Below are positions 1 through 6,536 of a DNA stretch of 13,532 nt, one piece after another (positions within the stretch are counted from its first letter, which is position 1; the number at the start of each line of letters is the position of its first letter). The DNA is from CAZOGW01 sp964579415 (GTDB lineage: Bacteria > Actinomycetota > Acidimicrobiia > Spongiisociales > UBA5794): positions 1 to 13,532 of the forward strand of contig CAZOGW010000082.1 of assembly GCA_964579415.1 (NCBI GenBank), read 5' to 3'. Made by a program: the position numbers and the translations under genes. The notes beneath the pieces are model-generated. The model saw only the letters and a program-made list of their open reading frames with translations, ran no database searches and was not told the DNA's origin.

Positions 1-1273
1 GCCACGCGTAGTTGCGGTCGGCCTTGATGTGCTTGCTCGCCATGACGTCGTACGCGCCGCCGTACGCCTTGCGCGTGATGACGGTGAGCTTGGGGACGGT
101 GGCCTCGGCGTAGGCGAAGAGCAGTTTGGCTCCGTGGCGGATGATCCCCTCGTGCTCCTGGGTCACGCCGGGGAGGAAGCCGGGCACGTCGACGAAGCTC
201 ACCAGCGGGATGTTGAAGGCGTCGCAGAACCGGATGAACCGGGCCGCCTTCACCGAGGCGTTGATGTCGAGGGTCCCGGCCAGCACGTTGGGCTGGTTGG
301 CGACGACGCCGATCGTGTAGCCGTCGAGACGGGCCAGGCCGACCACGATGTTGCGGGCGAACGCCTCGTGGACCTCGTAGAACTCGCCGTCGTCGACCAC
401 CATCTCCACCAGGTCGACCACGTCGTAGGGCTGGTTCGACGAGTCGGGGATCACCGCGGTGAGCCCGTCGTCGAGCCGGTCGGGCCGGTCGGTGGGGGTG
501 AAGAAGGGCGCCACCTCCATGTTGTTGGCCGGCAGGAACGACAGCAGGTAGCGCACTTCCTCCAGGGCCGCCCTCCCCGAGGAGGCGACGAAGTGCGTCA
601 CACCGGACCGGGAGGCATGGGCAAGGGCGCCTCCCAACTCCTCGAAGGTGACGTCCTCGCCGGTGACCGCCTTGATGACGTCGGGGCCGGTGATGAACAG
701 GTGGGACGTCTCGTCCACCTGGTACACGAAGTCGGTGATAGCGGGGGAGTAGACCGCCCCGCCGGCGCACGGTCCCATGATGACCGAGATCTGGGGGATG
801 ACCCCGGAAGCCCTGACGTTGCGCTCGAAGATCCGGCCGTACCCGTCGAGGGCGACGACACCCTCCTGGATGCGGGCGCCGCCGGAGTCCTTGAGGCCGA
901 TGAGGGGTGCGCCGGTGTCCATCGCCAGGTCCATGATCTTGCAGATCTTGTCGGCGACGACCTCGCCCAGGCTGCCGCCGAACCGGGTGAAGTCCTCGGC
1001 GAAGACGAACACGGTGCGCCCGTCGATGGTGCCCCAACCGGTCACCACGGCGTCGCCGGGCGGGCGGTTGTCCTCGATGCCGAAGCCGGACGCCTGGTGC
1101 CGGGCGAAGATGTCGGTCTCGTGGAAGGAGCCCTTGTCGAGGAGGACCTCGAGGCGTTCCCGGGCGGTCATCTTGCCCAGGTCGTGCTGGCGGTCGAGGG
1201 CTCGCCGGTTGGCAGGCTCCATCGCCTCCTGGCGGAGCCGCCTCAGGTGCTCAATTCGCTCTTCGCCGGTCAA
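1..1273 (-). CDS. pccB/accD: Acyl-CoA (propionyl-CoA type) carboxylase, carboxyltransferase beta subunit; partial, C-terminus off the window
   Basis: This is the carboxyltransferase chain of a biotin-dependent acyl-CoA carboxylase. It moves CO2 from carboxybiotin to propionyl-CoA or acetyl-CoA, feeding methylmalonyl-CoA or malonyl-CoA pathways. I translated the minus strand: 424 codons are open and the frame runs off position 1. The family is about 510-550 residues, so roughly the last 100 are missing. Visible motifs are the N-terminal ARER region (37-40), FGGSLGE (98-104), KDSGGARIQEG (128-138), the oxyanion-hole loop GPCAGGAVYSP (167-177) and, in the second crotonase-like half, DVPGFLPG (362-369) and YGGAYDVM (404-411). 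The Asp in YGGAYDVM is, as I recall, the residue tied to propionyl-CoA preference, where acetyl-type chains carry Ile. The start is a TTG: the frame is closed by a TAA about 70 bases upstream with no ATG or GTG between, and GGGAG lies five bases before the TTG. It is divergent from birA. Confidence 0.93.
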   Translation of the reverse strand, partial: MTGEERIEHLRRLRQEAMEPANRRALDRQHDLGKMTARERLEVLLDKGSFHETDIFARHQASGFGIEDNRPPGDAVVTGWGTIDGRTVFVFAEDFTRFGGSLGEVVADKICKIMDLAMDTGAPLIGLKDSGGARIQEGVVALDGYGRIFERNVRASGVIPQISVIMGPCAGGAVYSPAITDFVYQVDETSHLFITGPDVIKAVTGEDVTFEELGGALAHASRSGVTHFVASSGRAALEEVRYLLSFLPANNMEVAPFFTPTDRPDRLDDGLTAVIPDSSNQPYDVVDLVEMVVDDGEFYEVHEAFARNIVVGLARLDGYTIGVVANQPNVLAGTLDINASVKAARFIRFCDAFNIPLVSFVDVPGFLPGVTQEHEGIIRHGAKLLFAYAEATVPKLTVITRKAYGGAYDVMASKHIKADRNYAW

Positions 1274-1396
1274 CGCGGCTCCCGGGGGTGATGTCTGGCC
1301 GTGTGGCGTGTCTGACTCGACATGATGGTGAAGGGATACACGTTAGGAGGTTGGAGTGGCGCCCCCCGCATCGCTGTAGCGTGTCGCCGAGTTGCG

Positions 1397-1440
1397 GGTA
1401 CTTGGTACTTGGTATCCGCGCCTACCAAGTACCAAGTACC
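1397..1440. repeat. Heptamer repeat array folded as a perfect 18-bp inverted repeat (site A)
   Basis: The left arm 1397-1414 is built from GGTACTT units. The right arm 1423-1440 is its exact reverse complement, TACCAAGTACCAAGTACC. The loop is 8 bases (TCCGCGCC). A further degenerate unit (GTACT) follows at 1443-1447. It lies in the 191-bp gap between divergent accD and birA, and its right end is 24 bases before the birA ATG, so it probably falls in the birA leader or promoter. A hairpin terminator is less obvious here, because no gene ends at this site and there is no T-run. The loop core TTGGTATCCGCG recurs at 5605-5616. Confidence 0.9.
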
Positions 1441-1464
1441 AGGTACTCCCTGAGGCGGTGGGAC

Positions 1465-2181
1465 ATGGCACACCCGACGTACGTGACCTTGACCTTCGCT
1501 TCCGTCACCTCGACCCAGGACGTGGCAGCCGAGGAGGCACGCAGGCGGGGTAGCGACGTGCTGGTGGTGGCCGCCGAGCAGACGCGGGGGAGGGGACGTT
1601 CCGGGCACCGCTGGGAATCACCGACGCGGGGAATGTTCGCCTCGCTGGCATTCCGGCCCGACTGGCCGCCCGCCACCTGGGCCCGGCTGGCGCTGTGCGC
1701 CGGCCTCGCCGCACGGGGCGCCCTTGTCGCCGAGTTGGGCGCCACCGTCGGCCTCAAGTGGCCCAACGACCTGATGATGGAACGGGGCAAGGTCGGAGGC
1801 ATCCTCGCCGAGGCGGAGGGTGACCTGGTCGCCGTCGGCTGCGGCCTCAACCTGTGGTGGCCCGACCCTGTCGCGGGCGCTTCCGCCCTCTACGCTCACG
1901 ATCCGGGGGAGGACGCCGCCGGCCGCCTGGCGAGGGCATGGGTCGAACGGTTGCTCGCCGTGGTCGCCGAACCTGCCGATGCCTGGCCGGTCGACGCCTA
2001 CCGGGCCGTCTGCGTGACCCTGGGGCGGGGCATCGCCTGGGACCCCGACGGCGAGGGGGTGGCCGTCGACATCGACGCCGACGGCGGGCTCGTCGTCGAC
2101 ACCACCTCAGGGCGCCGCACCCTCACCTCGGGTGAGGTGCGCCTGATCCGCCCCGCTACAGTTCCGCCCGAAGCCGGCTGA
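1465..2181 (+). CDS. birA: Biotin-[acetyl-CoA-carboxylase] ligase, monofunctional
   Basis: Biotin protein ligase, 238 aa. It activates biotin to biotinyl-AMP and transfers it to the carrier-domain lysine of biotin-dependent carboxylases in the cytoplasm. The sequence shows the substrate motif TSTQD (15-19), the biotin/ATP loop GRGRSGHRWES (42-52), the catalytic KWPNDLM (98-104), and KVGGILAE (109-116) followed by GCGLNL (125-130). A small C-terminal domain (about 185-230) follows. There is no N-terminal helix-turn-helix, so it should not act as a repressor. The frame stays open back to 1288, but that stretch reads through the heptamer hairpin and encodes only repeat-derived peptide. I therefore place the start at the ATG at 1465, preceded by GAGG (1452-1455) and a GGTGGG stretch. 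Its divergent neighbour is the carboxyltransferase; the same accD-birA pairing is known in mycobacteria. The carboxylase alpha/BCCP chain that it would modify is not in this window. Confidence 0.94.
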   Translation: MAHPTYVTLTFASVTSTQDVAAEEARRRGSDVLVVAAEQTRGRGRSGHRWESPTRGMFASLAFRPDWPPATWARLALCAGLAARGALVAELGATVGLKWPNDLMMERGKVGGILAEAEGDLVAVGCGLNLWWPDPVAGASALYAHDPGEDAAGRLARAWVERLLAVVAEPADAWPVDAYRAVCVTLGRGIAWDPDGEGVAVDIDADGGLVVDTTSGRRTLTSGEVRLIRPATVPPEAG

Positions 2182-2230
2182 CGCTCCCCCGGAGCAGTCG
2201 CACCGGAAGTCGGATACTGGATACCCCTAG
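2182..2230 (+). repeat. Short gap with two heptamers GGATACT-GGATACC (site B)
   Basis: Between the birA stop and the next ATG are 49 bases. A small hairpin (GCTCC 2183-2187, GGAGC 2191-2195) has no T-run. Two tandem heptamers lie at 2212-2225, of the same type as site G at 6633-6666 (GGATACT is a rotation of TACTGGA). The next gene starts five bases after the second heptamer, with no recognisable ribosome-binding site. The repeat may therefore also form the -10 region or leader of that gene; this last point is a guess. Confidence 0.6.
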
Positions 2231-2881
2231 ATGACCGTTCTGAAGGGCGAGGGCAAGGTCCCCATCCTGTTCGGCACCGCCTCGATGGTGGTCGCCACCC
2301 GCACCCACCGCGGGTACCTGGCGCGGCCCGATCTGGCCGGTGAGTGGCCCACGGTGCTCATCGTTCCCGCTGCCGGCGTCACCTCCGCGGTCAAGGATCT
2401 GTGCCGCCGTATCGCCCGCCAGGGTTTCGCCGCGGTGGCGCCACAACCCGAATCGCGCCTCGACGACATCATTTCTTTCATCGGCAACCCGGCCGGCTTC
2501 TGGTCGAGCGCCGAACACGGATTCGGGATCTTCGGGATCGGCGCCGGGGGCTCCAGGGCCATCACAGCCGCCATGGATCGTGGCGCCGCCGCCCTCGCCC
2601 TGGCGGCCACCCCGCTGGAGCAGGGCTCGCTCGGCGACCTCGGTTCCTCCACGATCCCGTTGCTGGGCCTCTATTCCCGCACCGACGAGGTGGTCCCGAT
2701 CAGCGGCGTCCTCGACGCCCGTTCCTCGCTTCCCCACGCCGAGGTGGTCATCTACGACAACATCGGCCATGACTTCCTCGACGACTCCACCGACGACTAT
2801 GACTTCGCCGTCACCGTTGACGCCGTGGAGCGCCTGGCAGGGTTCTTCGTCAAGCACTTGCCGGCGGCGCCGGCTCTTTGA
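2231..2881 (+). CDS. Dienelactone hydrolase-like alpha/beta-hydrolase fold protein, apparently lacking the nucleophile
   Basis: A 216-residue protein with the size and layout of the dienelactone hydrolase family: a beta-hairpin opening with GYLARPD (28-34), a central strand TVLIVPAAGV (41-50), a helix and FAAVAPQ (66-72) in the place of the usual 'vvaPdl' segment. The nucleophile elbow, normally G-x-C-x-G-G, reads GIGAGG (102-107), so a Gly (residue 104) sits where Cys or Ser should be. The Asp of the triad is present in SRTDEVVP (149-156) and the His in IGHDF (178-182). The family hydrolyses dienelactones and other esters, but here ordinary catalysis looks impossible unless Ser108 takes over. 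It may be a pseudoenzyme or have another role. The start at 2231 gives the full N-terminal strand set but has no clear ribosome-binding site; an in-frame ATG at 2285 would remove the first strand. The gene is convergent with ugd, and its stop codon runs directly into heptamer array C. Confidence 0.8.
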   Translation: MTVLKGEGKVPILFGTASMVVATRTHRGYLARPDLAGEWPTVLIVPAAGVTSAVKDLCRRIARQGFAAVAPQPESRLDDIISFIGNPAGFWSSAEHGFGIFGIGAGGSRAITAAMDRGAAALALAATPLEQGSLGDLGSSTIPLLGLYSRTDEVVPISGVLDARSSLPHAEVVIYDNIGHDFLDDSTDDYDFAVTVDAVERLAGFFVKHLPAAPAL

Positions 2882-2930
2882 CGTATTACGTATTACGTAT
2901 CACGTATCACGTATCACGTATGACGTATCA
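2881..2930 (+). repeat. Heptamer array of seven ACGTATN units (site C)
   Basis: Seven perfect-register 7-bp units, ACGTATT twice, ACGTATC three times, ACGTATG once and ACGTATC once, fill 2881-2929. The first base of the array is the last base of the preceding stop codon (TGA 2879-2881). Only the seventh position of the unit varies (T, C or G). Each unit contains the palindrome ACGT. Confidence 0.93.
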
Positions 2931-2932
2931 CG

Positions 2933-3014
2933 GATGGCGACTGCAGACATGGTTTGGGCGCCTGATGTACCGGCAACCCTGAGTCCGTCCGGGGACAGGC
3001 CCACCACCTCCTTG
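2933..3014. other. Non-coding core between two inverted heptamer arrays
   Basis: An 82-base stretch is enclosed by ACGTATCACG (2923-2932) and its exact complement CGTGATACGT (3015-3024). It is GC-rich and carries CCGTCCGGGGACAGG. I see no convincing small gene in it. As the loop of a 10-bp stem between two converging genes it could be a two-way terminator, a small RNA or just the insert of a repeat element. Confidence 0.4.
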
Positions 3015-3040
3015 CGTGATACGTAGTACGTAGCACGCTA
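3015..3040 (-). repeat. Heptamer array at the ugd stop codon (site D)
   Basis: On the plus strand the units are CGTGATA (3015-3021), CGTAGTA (3022-3028) and CGTAGCA (3029-3035), followed by CGCTA, whose last three bases are the complement of the ugd stop TAG. Read in the direction of ugd, the array begins at the stop and uses TACTACG and TATCACG units. TATCACG is a rotation of the ACGTATC unit at site C. The two convergent genes therefore each end in the same repeat type, in the same orientation relative to the gene. Confidence 0.85.
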
Positions 3041-4369
3041 TCTCCGTCCCATACCCATGTAGCGCAAGCCGCCCTCGGTGACCGCAGCGGGATCGAGGCG
3101 GTTGCGGCCGTCGATGAACACATCGCCCGCCATTACGCGGGACAACTCACGGAAGTTGAGGTCGTCGAACTCGCTCCATTCCGTCACCAGGACCACGGCA
3201 TCGGCCCCGGTCGCCGCCTCGTAGGCGTCGCGGGCGATGGCGATGCCGGGAGCGGTGGGCAGGCCCTTGACGATGGGGTCGTAGGCGACGACCCGGGCAC
3301 CGGCGGCAAGGAGCGACTCCACGATCGTGATCGACGGCGCCTCACGCAGGTCGTCGGTGTTGGGCTTGTAGGAGAGGCCCAGGATGGCGACGCGCCTCCC
3401 GGTGAGGTCCCCCAACGCGGCGCGGAGCTTCCCCACCACCTGGTTGCGTTGGATGATGTTGCTCGGATTGACCGCGTCGAGGATCGGCAGCTCGATGCCG
3501 TGGTCCTCGCCGTAGGTGCTCAGCGCCGCCAGGTCCTTGCCGAAACATGAGCCCCCGTAGCCGGTGCCGGCGTTGAGGAACTTGCGCTCGATGCGATGGT
3601 CGAGACCGACCGCCTCGGCGACGATCTCGACATCGGCCCCGGCGCTGTCGCAGATGCGGGCGATCTCGTTGATGTAGGCGATCTTGGTGGCCAGGAAACC
3701 GTTGGCGGCGTACTTGATGGTTTCCGCAGTGGCGACGTCGGTGCGGATCAGCGCCGGCTGCAGGCTGCGGTTCCCGCCGGGGAAGGTCTGCTCGAGAATG
3801 GGCCGGTACATCCGCGCCACCTCGTCGACGGCGTCCTCGTCGTCGCCACCGATCACCACCCTGTCCGGGTAGAGGAAGTCGTGTGTCGCCGAGCCCTCAC
3901 GGAGGAACTCGGGGTTGGAGACAACGCCGAAGCGGGCGTCGGCGCCGGCGGGGTGCGTCCCGGCGATGATCGTCCTCAGCTCGCCGCCCCACCCGATGGG
4001 CACGGTGCTCTTGGTGACGGCGATGGCCCCGTCGGCGAGGGCGGAGCCCACCTGGGCGGCGGCGGCGCGCAGCATGCTCAGGTCGGGCCTGCCGTCGGGA
4101 CCGGGAGGTGTCCCCACGCAGAGGAAGACCACCCTGGTCCCGGCGACGCCGGCGGCGAGGTCGTCGGTGAAGCTGATCCGGCCCTGTGCCAGTTCGTGGC
4201 GCAGGCGCTCGTCGAGGCCCGGCTCATGGAAGGGGACGGTGCCGGTGCGCAGCGCCGACAGTTTGACCGGGTCGACCTCGATCCCGGTCACCTGATGGCC
4301 GATGGCGGCGAAGGCCACGGCGGCGACCGTGCCGACGTAACCGGTACCGATGACGGCGATGTTCACCAT
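3038..4369 (-). CDS. ugd: UDP-glucose 6-dehydrogenase
   Basis: Oxidises UDP-glucose to UDP-glucuronate with two NAD+, supplying uronic acid and pentose donors for envelope or exopolysaccharides. The 443-residue protein is full length. It has an N-terminal Rossmann motif GTGYVG (8-13), FHEPGL (47-52), CVGTPPG (84-90), STVPIG (121-126), NPEFLREGSA (152-161), the central helix residues KYAANGFLATKIAYINE (219-235) and the catalytic loop GTGYGGSCFGKD with Cys275. The C-terminal UDP-binding domain carries GLSYKPNTDDLREAPS (331-346) and ends with FIDGRN (418-423). The open frame extends 18 codons further upstream, but the ATG at 4369 gives the family N-terminus and has GAAGGGG eight bases before it. 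It is divergent from the epimerase gene and convergent with the hydrolase-like gene. UDP-galacturonate or GDP-mannose dehydrogenase is less likely, given the close match to the bacterial UgdH pattern. Confidence 0.95.
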   Translation of the reverse strand: MVNIAVIGTGYVGTVAAVAFAAIGHQVTGIEVDPVKLSALRTGTVPFHEPGLDERLRHELAQGRISFTDDLAAGVAGTRVVFLCVGTPPGPDGRPDLSMLRAAAAQVGSALADGAIAVTKSTVPIGWGGELRTIIAGTHPAGADARFGVVSNPEFLREGSATHDFLYPDRVVIGGDDEDAVDEVARMYRPILEQTFPGGNRSLQPALIRTDVATAETIKYAANGFLATKIAYINEIARICDSAGADVEIVAEAVGLDHRIERKFLNAGTGYGGSCFGKDLAALSTYGEDHGIELPILDAVNPSNIIQRNQVVGKLRAALGDLTGRRVAILGLSYKPNTDDLREAPSITIVESLLAAGARVVAYDPIVKGLPTAPGIAIARDAYEAATGADAVVLVTEWSEFDDLNFRELSRVMAGDVFIDGRNRLDPAAVTEGGLRYMGMGRR

Positions 4370-4620
4370 TTGGAATGCCCCTTCACGATGGAGATCCGTA
4401 CTTCTGGTTGGTTCGGGTGCCATCTGCGGGTCGCTCCGGGTTCTGTGGCTCCCCCCTGCCCGCGGCGGGCGCGGTACACAGCAGCGAGTCGTTCCCCCGA
4501 GTCCGTACTCGCTCGCGGCGATTCTACGGGAACACCTTGGCTGTGCAATGTGTCGATCGACCCGGTAACCGTGTCGTCGGGCAGGTTGCCATACCCCGCC
4601 GGTACGACGAATCTGGGCCC
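4370..4620. promoter_or_regulatory. Divergent ugd/epimerase promoter region with an inverted repeat
   Basis: These 251 bases separate two divergent sugar-nucleotide genes and must hold promoters for both, although I cannot name clear -35/-10 boxes. Inside lies an inverted repeat, AGCGAGT (4483-4489) against ACTCGCT (4507-4513), with 17 bases between. An inner CGAGT-4-ACTCG (4498-4511) shares its right arm with it. This could be an operator, but 7-bp arms can occur by chance in such GC-rich DNA. It is the only sizeable gap in the window without a heptamer array. Confidence 0.4.
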
Positions 4621-5559
4621 ATGATCACCAGAGCGCTCGTCACCGGCGGTGCCGGCTTCATCGGATCGAACCTCGTCACCCGACTCGTCGACGAGGGTGC
4701 GGAGGTGCTCGTCGTCGACGACCTCAGCACCGGGCGGCTGGAGCGCCTCGCCGAGGCGCGCCGCAGCGGGCGGCTCAAGATCCACCAGATCGACATCCGC
4801 AAAGCCGAGATCGCCGACGTGGTGGCCCGCTACCGGCCCGAGATCGTGTTCCACCTGGCGGCGCAGATCGATGCCAGGGCATCGGTCGACGATCCCGGCC
4901 ACGACGCCTCGATCAACATCGTGGGTGGGATCAACGTCGCCAAGGCTGCCGCCGACGCCGGCGCCGCCCGCTTCGTGTTCGCCTCCTCCGGTGGCGCCTC
5001 GTTCGGATCCACCGACCGCATTCCCACTCCCGAGACCGAGCCGCGGCGCCCTGAGAATCCGTACGGGGTGGCCAAGATGGTGTTCGACTCCTACCTGCGC
5101 TACTTCGCCGACCAGCATGGGCTCGACTTCGTTTCGCTGGGATTCGCCAACGTCTACGGGCCCTGGCAGGACCCCCACGGCGAGGCCGGCGTGGTGGCGA
5201 TCTTCGCCCGCATGCTCCTCGACGGCCAGGCGCCCACCATCTTCGGCGACGGCTCCATCACCCGCGACTTCGTCTACGTCGACGACGTGGTCGACGCCAT
5301 GATCCGTGGCGCCGAGAAGGGTGGTGGGCTCTACCTCAACATCGGCACCGGGCGGGAAACGTCTATCAACGGTCTGTACAAGCTCATTGCCTCCTCGGTC
5401 GGTACCGACATCGATCCGGTCCATGCCGCCGGGAAGTCCGGCGACACCTCCCGCTCCTGCCTCGACGCCTCCCTCGCCTCCCAGGTCCTCGGCTGGAAGC
5501 CCTGGGTGGGAATTGAAGAGGGCATCGCGCGTACCGTGGAGTTCTTTCGGGCGTCGTGA
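4621..5559 (+). CDS. NAD-dependent epimerase (UDP-glucose 4-epimerase type, extended SDR)
   Basis: Sugar-nucleotide epimerase of the extended short-chain dehydrogenase family, 312 aa. The NAD-binding motif TGGAGFIG (8-15) is followed by DDLSTG (33-38), DIR (58-60), FHLAAQ (77-82), the FASSGGASFG active-site strand (120-129) and the catalytic YGVAK with Tyr148 and Lys152. NVYGP (177-181), FGDGSITRDFVYVDD (208-222) and the C-terminal LGWKP (290-294) are also typical. UDP-glucose/UDP-galactose interconversion is the best guess. UDP-glucuronate 4-epimerase is also plausible beside ugd, since both are UDP-sugar enzymes and the fold cannot separate them. The frame is open upstream to 4375, but that part has no family similarity; the ATG at 4621 gives the exact family N-terminus. 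No strong ribosome-binding site precedes it. It is divergent from ugd and convergent with fpg. Confidence 0.88.
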   Translation: MITRALVTGGAGFIGSNLVTRLVDEGAEVLVVDDLSTGRLERLAEARRSGRLKIHQIDIRKAEIADVVARYRPEIVFHLAAQIDARASVDDPGHDASINIVGGINVAKAAADAGAARFVFASSGGASFGSTDRIPTPETEPRRPENPYGVAKMVFDSYLRYFADQHGLDFVSLGFANVYGPWQDPHGEAGVVAIFARMLLDGQAPTIFGDGSITRDFVYVDDVVDAMIRGAEKGGGLYLNIGTGRETSINGLYKLIASSVGTDIDPVHAAGKSGDTSRSCLDASLASQVLGWKPWVGIEEGIARTVEFFRAS

Positions 5560-5596
5560 GGTTGGGTTCGAGTTCTCTGTCGCTGCCTTGACGCAG

Positions 5597-5647
5597 GGGG
5601 TACTTGGTATCCGCGGCCACCAAGTACCAAGTACCAAGTACTACCCC
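5597..5647. repeat. Heptamer array and hairpin between convergent genes (site E)
   Basis: GGTACTTGGT (5599-5608) pairs exactly with ACCAAGTACC (5619-5628) around the 10-base loop ATCCGCGGCC. Further ACCAAGT units follow to 5639, and CTACCCC (5641-5647) can pair with the GGGG at 5597-5600 in an alternative fold. The fpg stop (complement of 5641-5643) lies directly against the array. It sits 37 bases after the epimerase stop, so it could terminate both convergent transcripts, although neither side has a T-run. The sequence TTGGTATCCGCG is shared with site A. Confidence 0.88.
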
Positions 5648-6534
5648 TCTTCGAGATCATCCAGGGTGCTCGGGTAGTCGTCCTTCAACAACCTCGACAG
5701 GGACCTGTCGGCCAGGATGCGGCCTCCCGTCTGGCAGCCGGGGCAGTAGTTGGTCTCCCGGGAGGCGTAGACGATGCGCTGCACCGGGGCTCCGCACACC
5801 GGGCAGTCGTGGCCGTAGCGGCCGTGGACCGCCATGGATTCGTGGAAGGCGGTGACGTCCTCGGGGAAACCCTCACCGGTGTCGGCGATGCGGCGCTCGG
5901 TCCAATCGGTGAGCACGTCGGCAGCGGCGACATGGAGCCGGGCCACCTCGCCGGCGTCGAGGCTGGTGTTGATCGCCATGGGGGAGAGGCGGGCGCGGTG
6001 CATGATCTCGTCGGCGAATGCGCCGCCTATGCCCGAGATGTGGCGGGCGTCGGTGAGGGCCCGCTTCAGGGTGTGCCGCCCGCTCCCGGTGAGTGCGGCG
6101 CCGAACTCCTCGACGGTGCTGCCTTCCACCTCGATCCCGCCGGGGTCGAGCGCCCGCAACGCCTCGTCTCCGCGCACCACATGGAGTGACGCCCGCCTCT
6201 TGGTACCGGCCTCGGTGAGAGTCAGCGTCCCGGTGGAGAAGTCGAAGGCGGCCAGCCCGTACTTGCGGGGGAGGGGCTTGCGCTCCTGTACCCAGTGGAG
6301 GCGCCCCGCCACCATCAGGTGGATCACGTAGTGCAGGTCACCGGCCAGGTCGACGACGATGCGCTTGCCGATCCGCCCCAGCCCGGTGACCTCGGCGCCC
6401 ACTCCGGCGTCAACCGGCGGGTCGTACGTCCGTGGCAGCGAGAACGACTGGATCCGCACCGCGTCCAGCGTCGCTCCCAGCACCCGCGGCCGTAGCGCCG
6501 CCAGGTACGCCTCGATCTCTGGGAGTTCAGGCAT
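5641..6534 (-). CDS. mutM/fpg: Fpg/Nei family formamidopyrimidine-DNA glycosylase
   Basis: Base-excision repair glycosylase/AP lyase of 297 aa acting on oxidised purines such as 8-oxoG, or on pyrimidines. It starts with the invariant PELPE (2-6; Pro2 is the Schiff-base nucleophile and Glu3 catalytic). It has the conserved Lys57 in GLGRIGKR, HLMVAGRL (72-79) with an intercalating Met74, the H2TH helix region (about 155-185), and a C-terminal zinc finger Cys244-x2-Cys247-x16-Cys264-x2-Cys267 followed by TGGR with Arg272. In the H2TH domain the usual G-I-G-N reads GIGGAFADE (168-176), so the conserved Asn that contacts the DNA phosphate is Gly. The C-terminus extends about 20 residues past the finger and is acidic. 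Fpg versus Nei specificity cannot be settled here. The start codon follows GGAGG by five bases, and that GGAGG lies in a strong hairpin. The stop abuts array E. Confidence 0.93.
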   Translation of the reverse strand: MPELPEIEAYLAALRPRVLGATLDAVRIQSFSLPRTYDPPVDAGVGAEVTGLGRIGKRIVVDLAGDLHYVIHLMVAGRLHWVQERKPLPRKYGLAAFDFSTGTLTLTEAGTKRRASLHVVRGDEALRALDPGGIEVEGSTVEEFGAALTGSGRHTLKRALTDARHISGIGGAFADEIMHRARLSPMAINTSLDAGEVARLHVAAADVLTDWTERRIADTGEGFPEDVTAFHESMAVHGRYGHDCPVCGAPVQRIVYASRETNYCPGCQTGGRILADRSLSRLLKDDYPSTLDDLEEG

Positions 6535-6536
6535 GG

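Noticed and set aside
29..1291. Long plus-strand open frame of 420 codons opposite the carboxylase gene
   Set aside because: It is the antisense shadow of accD in GC-rich DNA; its translation is low-complexity G/V/H/D-rich with no domain, while the minus strand gives a clean carboxyltransferase.
1288..1464. N-terminal extension of birA by 59 codons
   Set aside because: It reads through the heptamer hairpin, giving repeat-derived peptide (YLVLG, YQVPST) that recurs in other shadow frames beside the arrays. Family similarity starts at the ATG at 1465.
2231..2881. Frameshift or sequencing error explaining the missing hydrolase nucleophile
   Set aside because: The frame is continuous, with good family similarity before and after the elbow, and the GGC codon for Gly104 would need substitution, not an indel, to restore Cys or Ser.
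2881..2929. CRISPR array
   Set aside because: The units are 7 bp with no unique spacers, and no cas genes are present; this is a simple tandem repeat.
3596..4624. Plus-strand open frame of 342 codons opposite ugd
   Set aside because: Antisense shadow; ugd on the minus strand has every family motif including the catalytic Cys.
4363..5637. Minus-strand open frame of 424 codons opposite the epimerase
   Set aside because: Antisense shadow with G/V/D/E-rich low complexity; the plus strand encodes a complete SDR epimerase.
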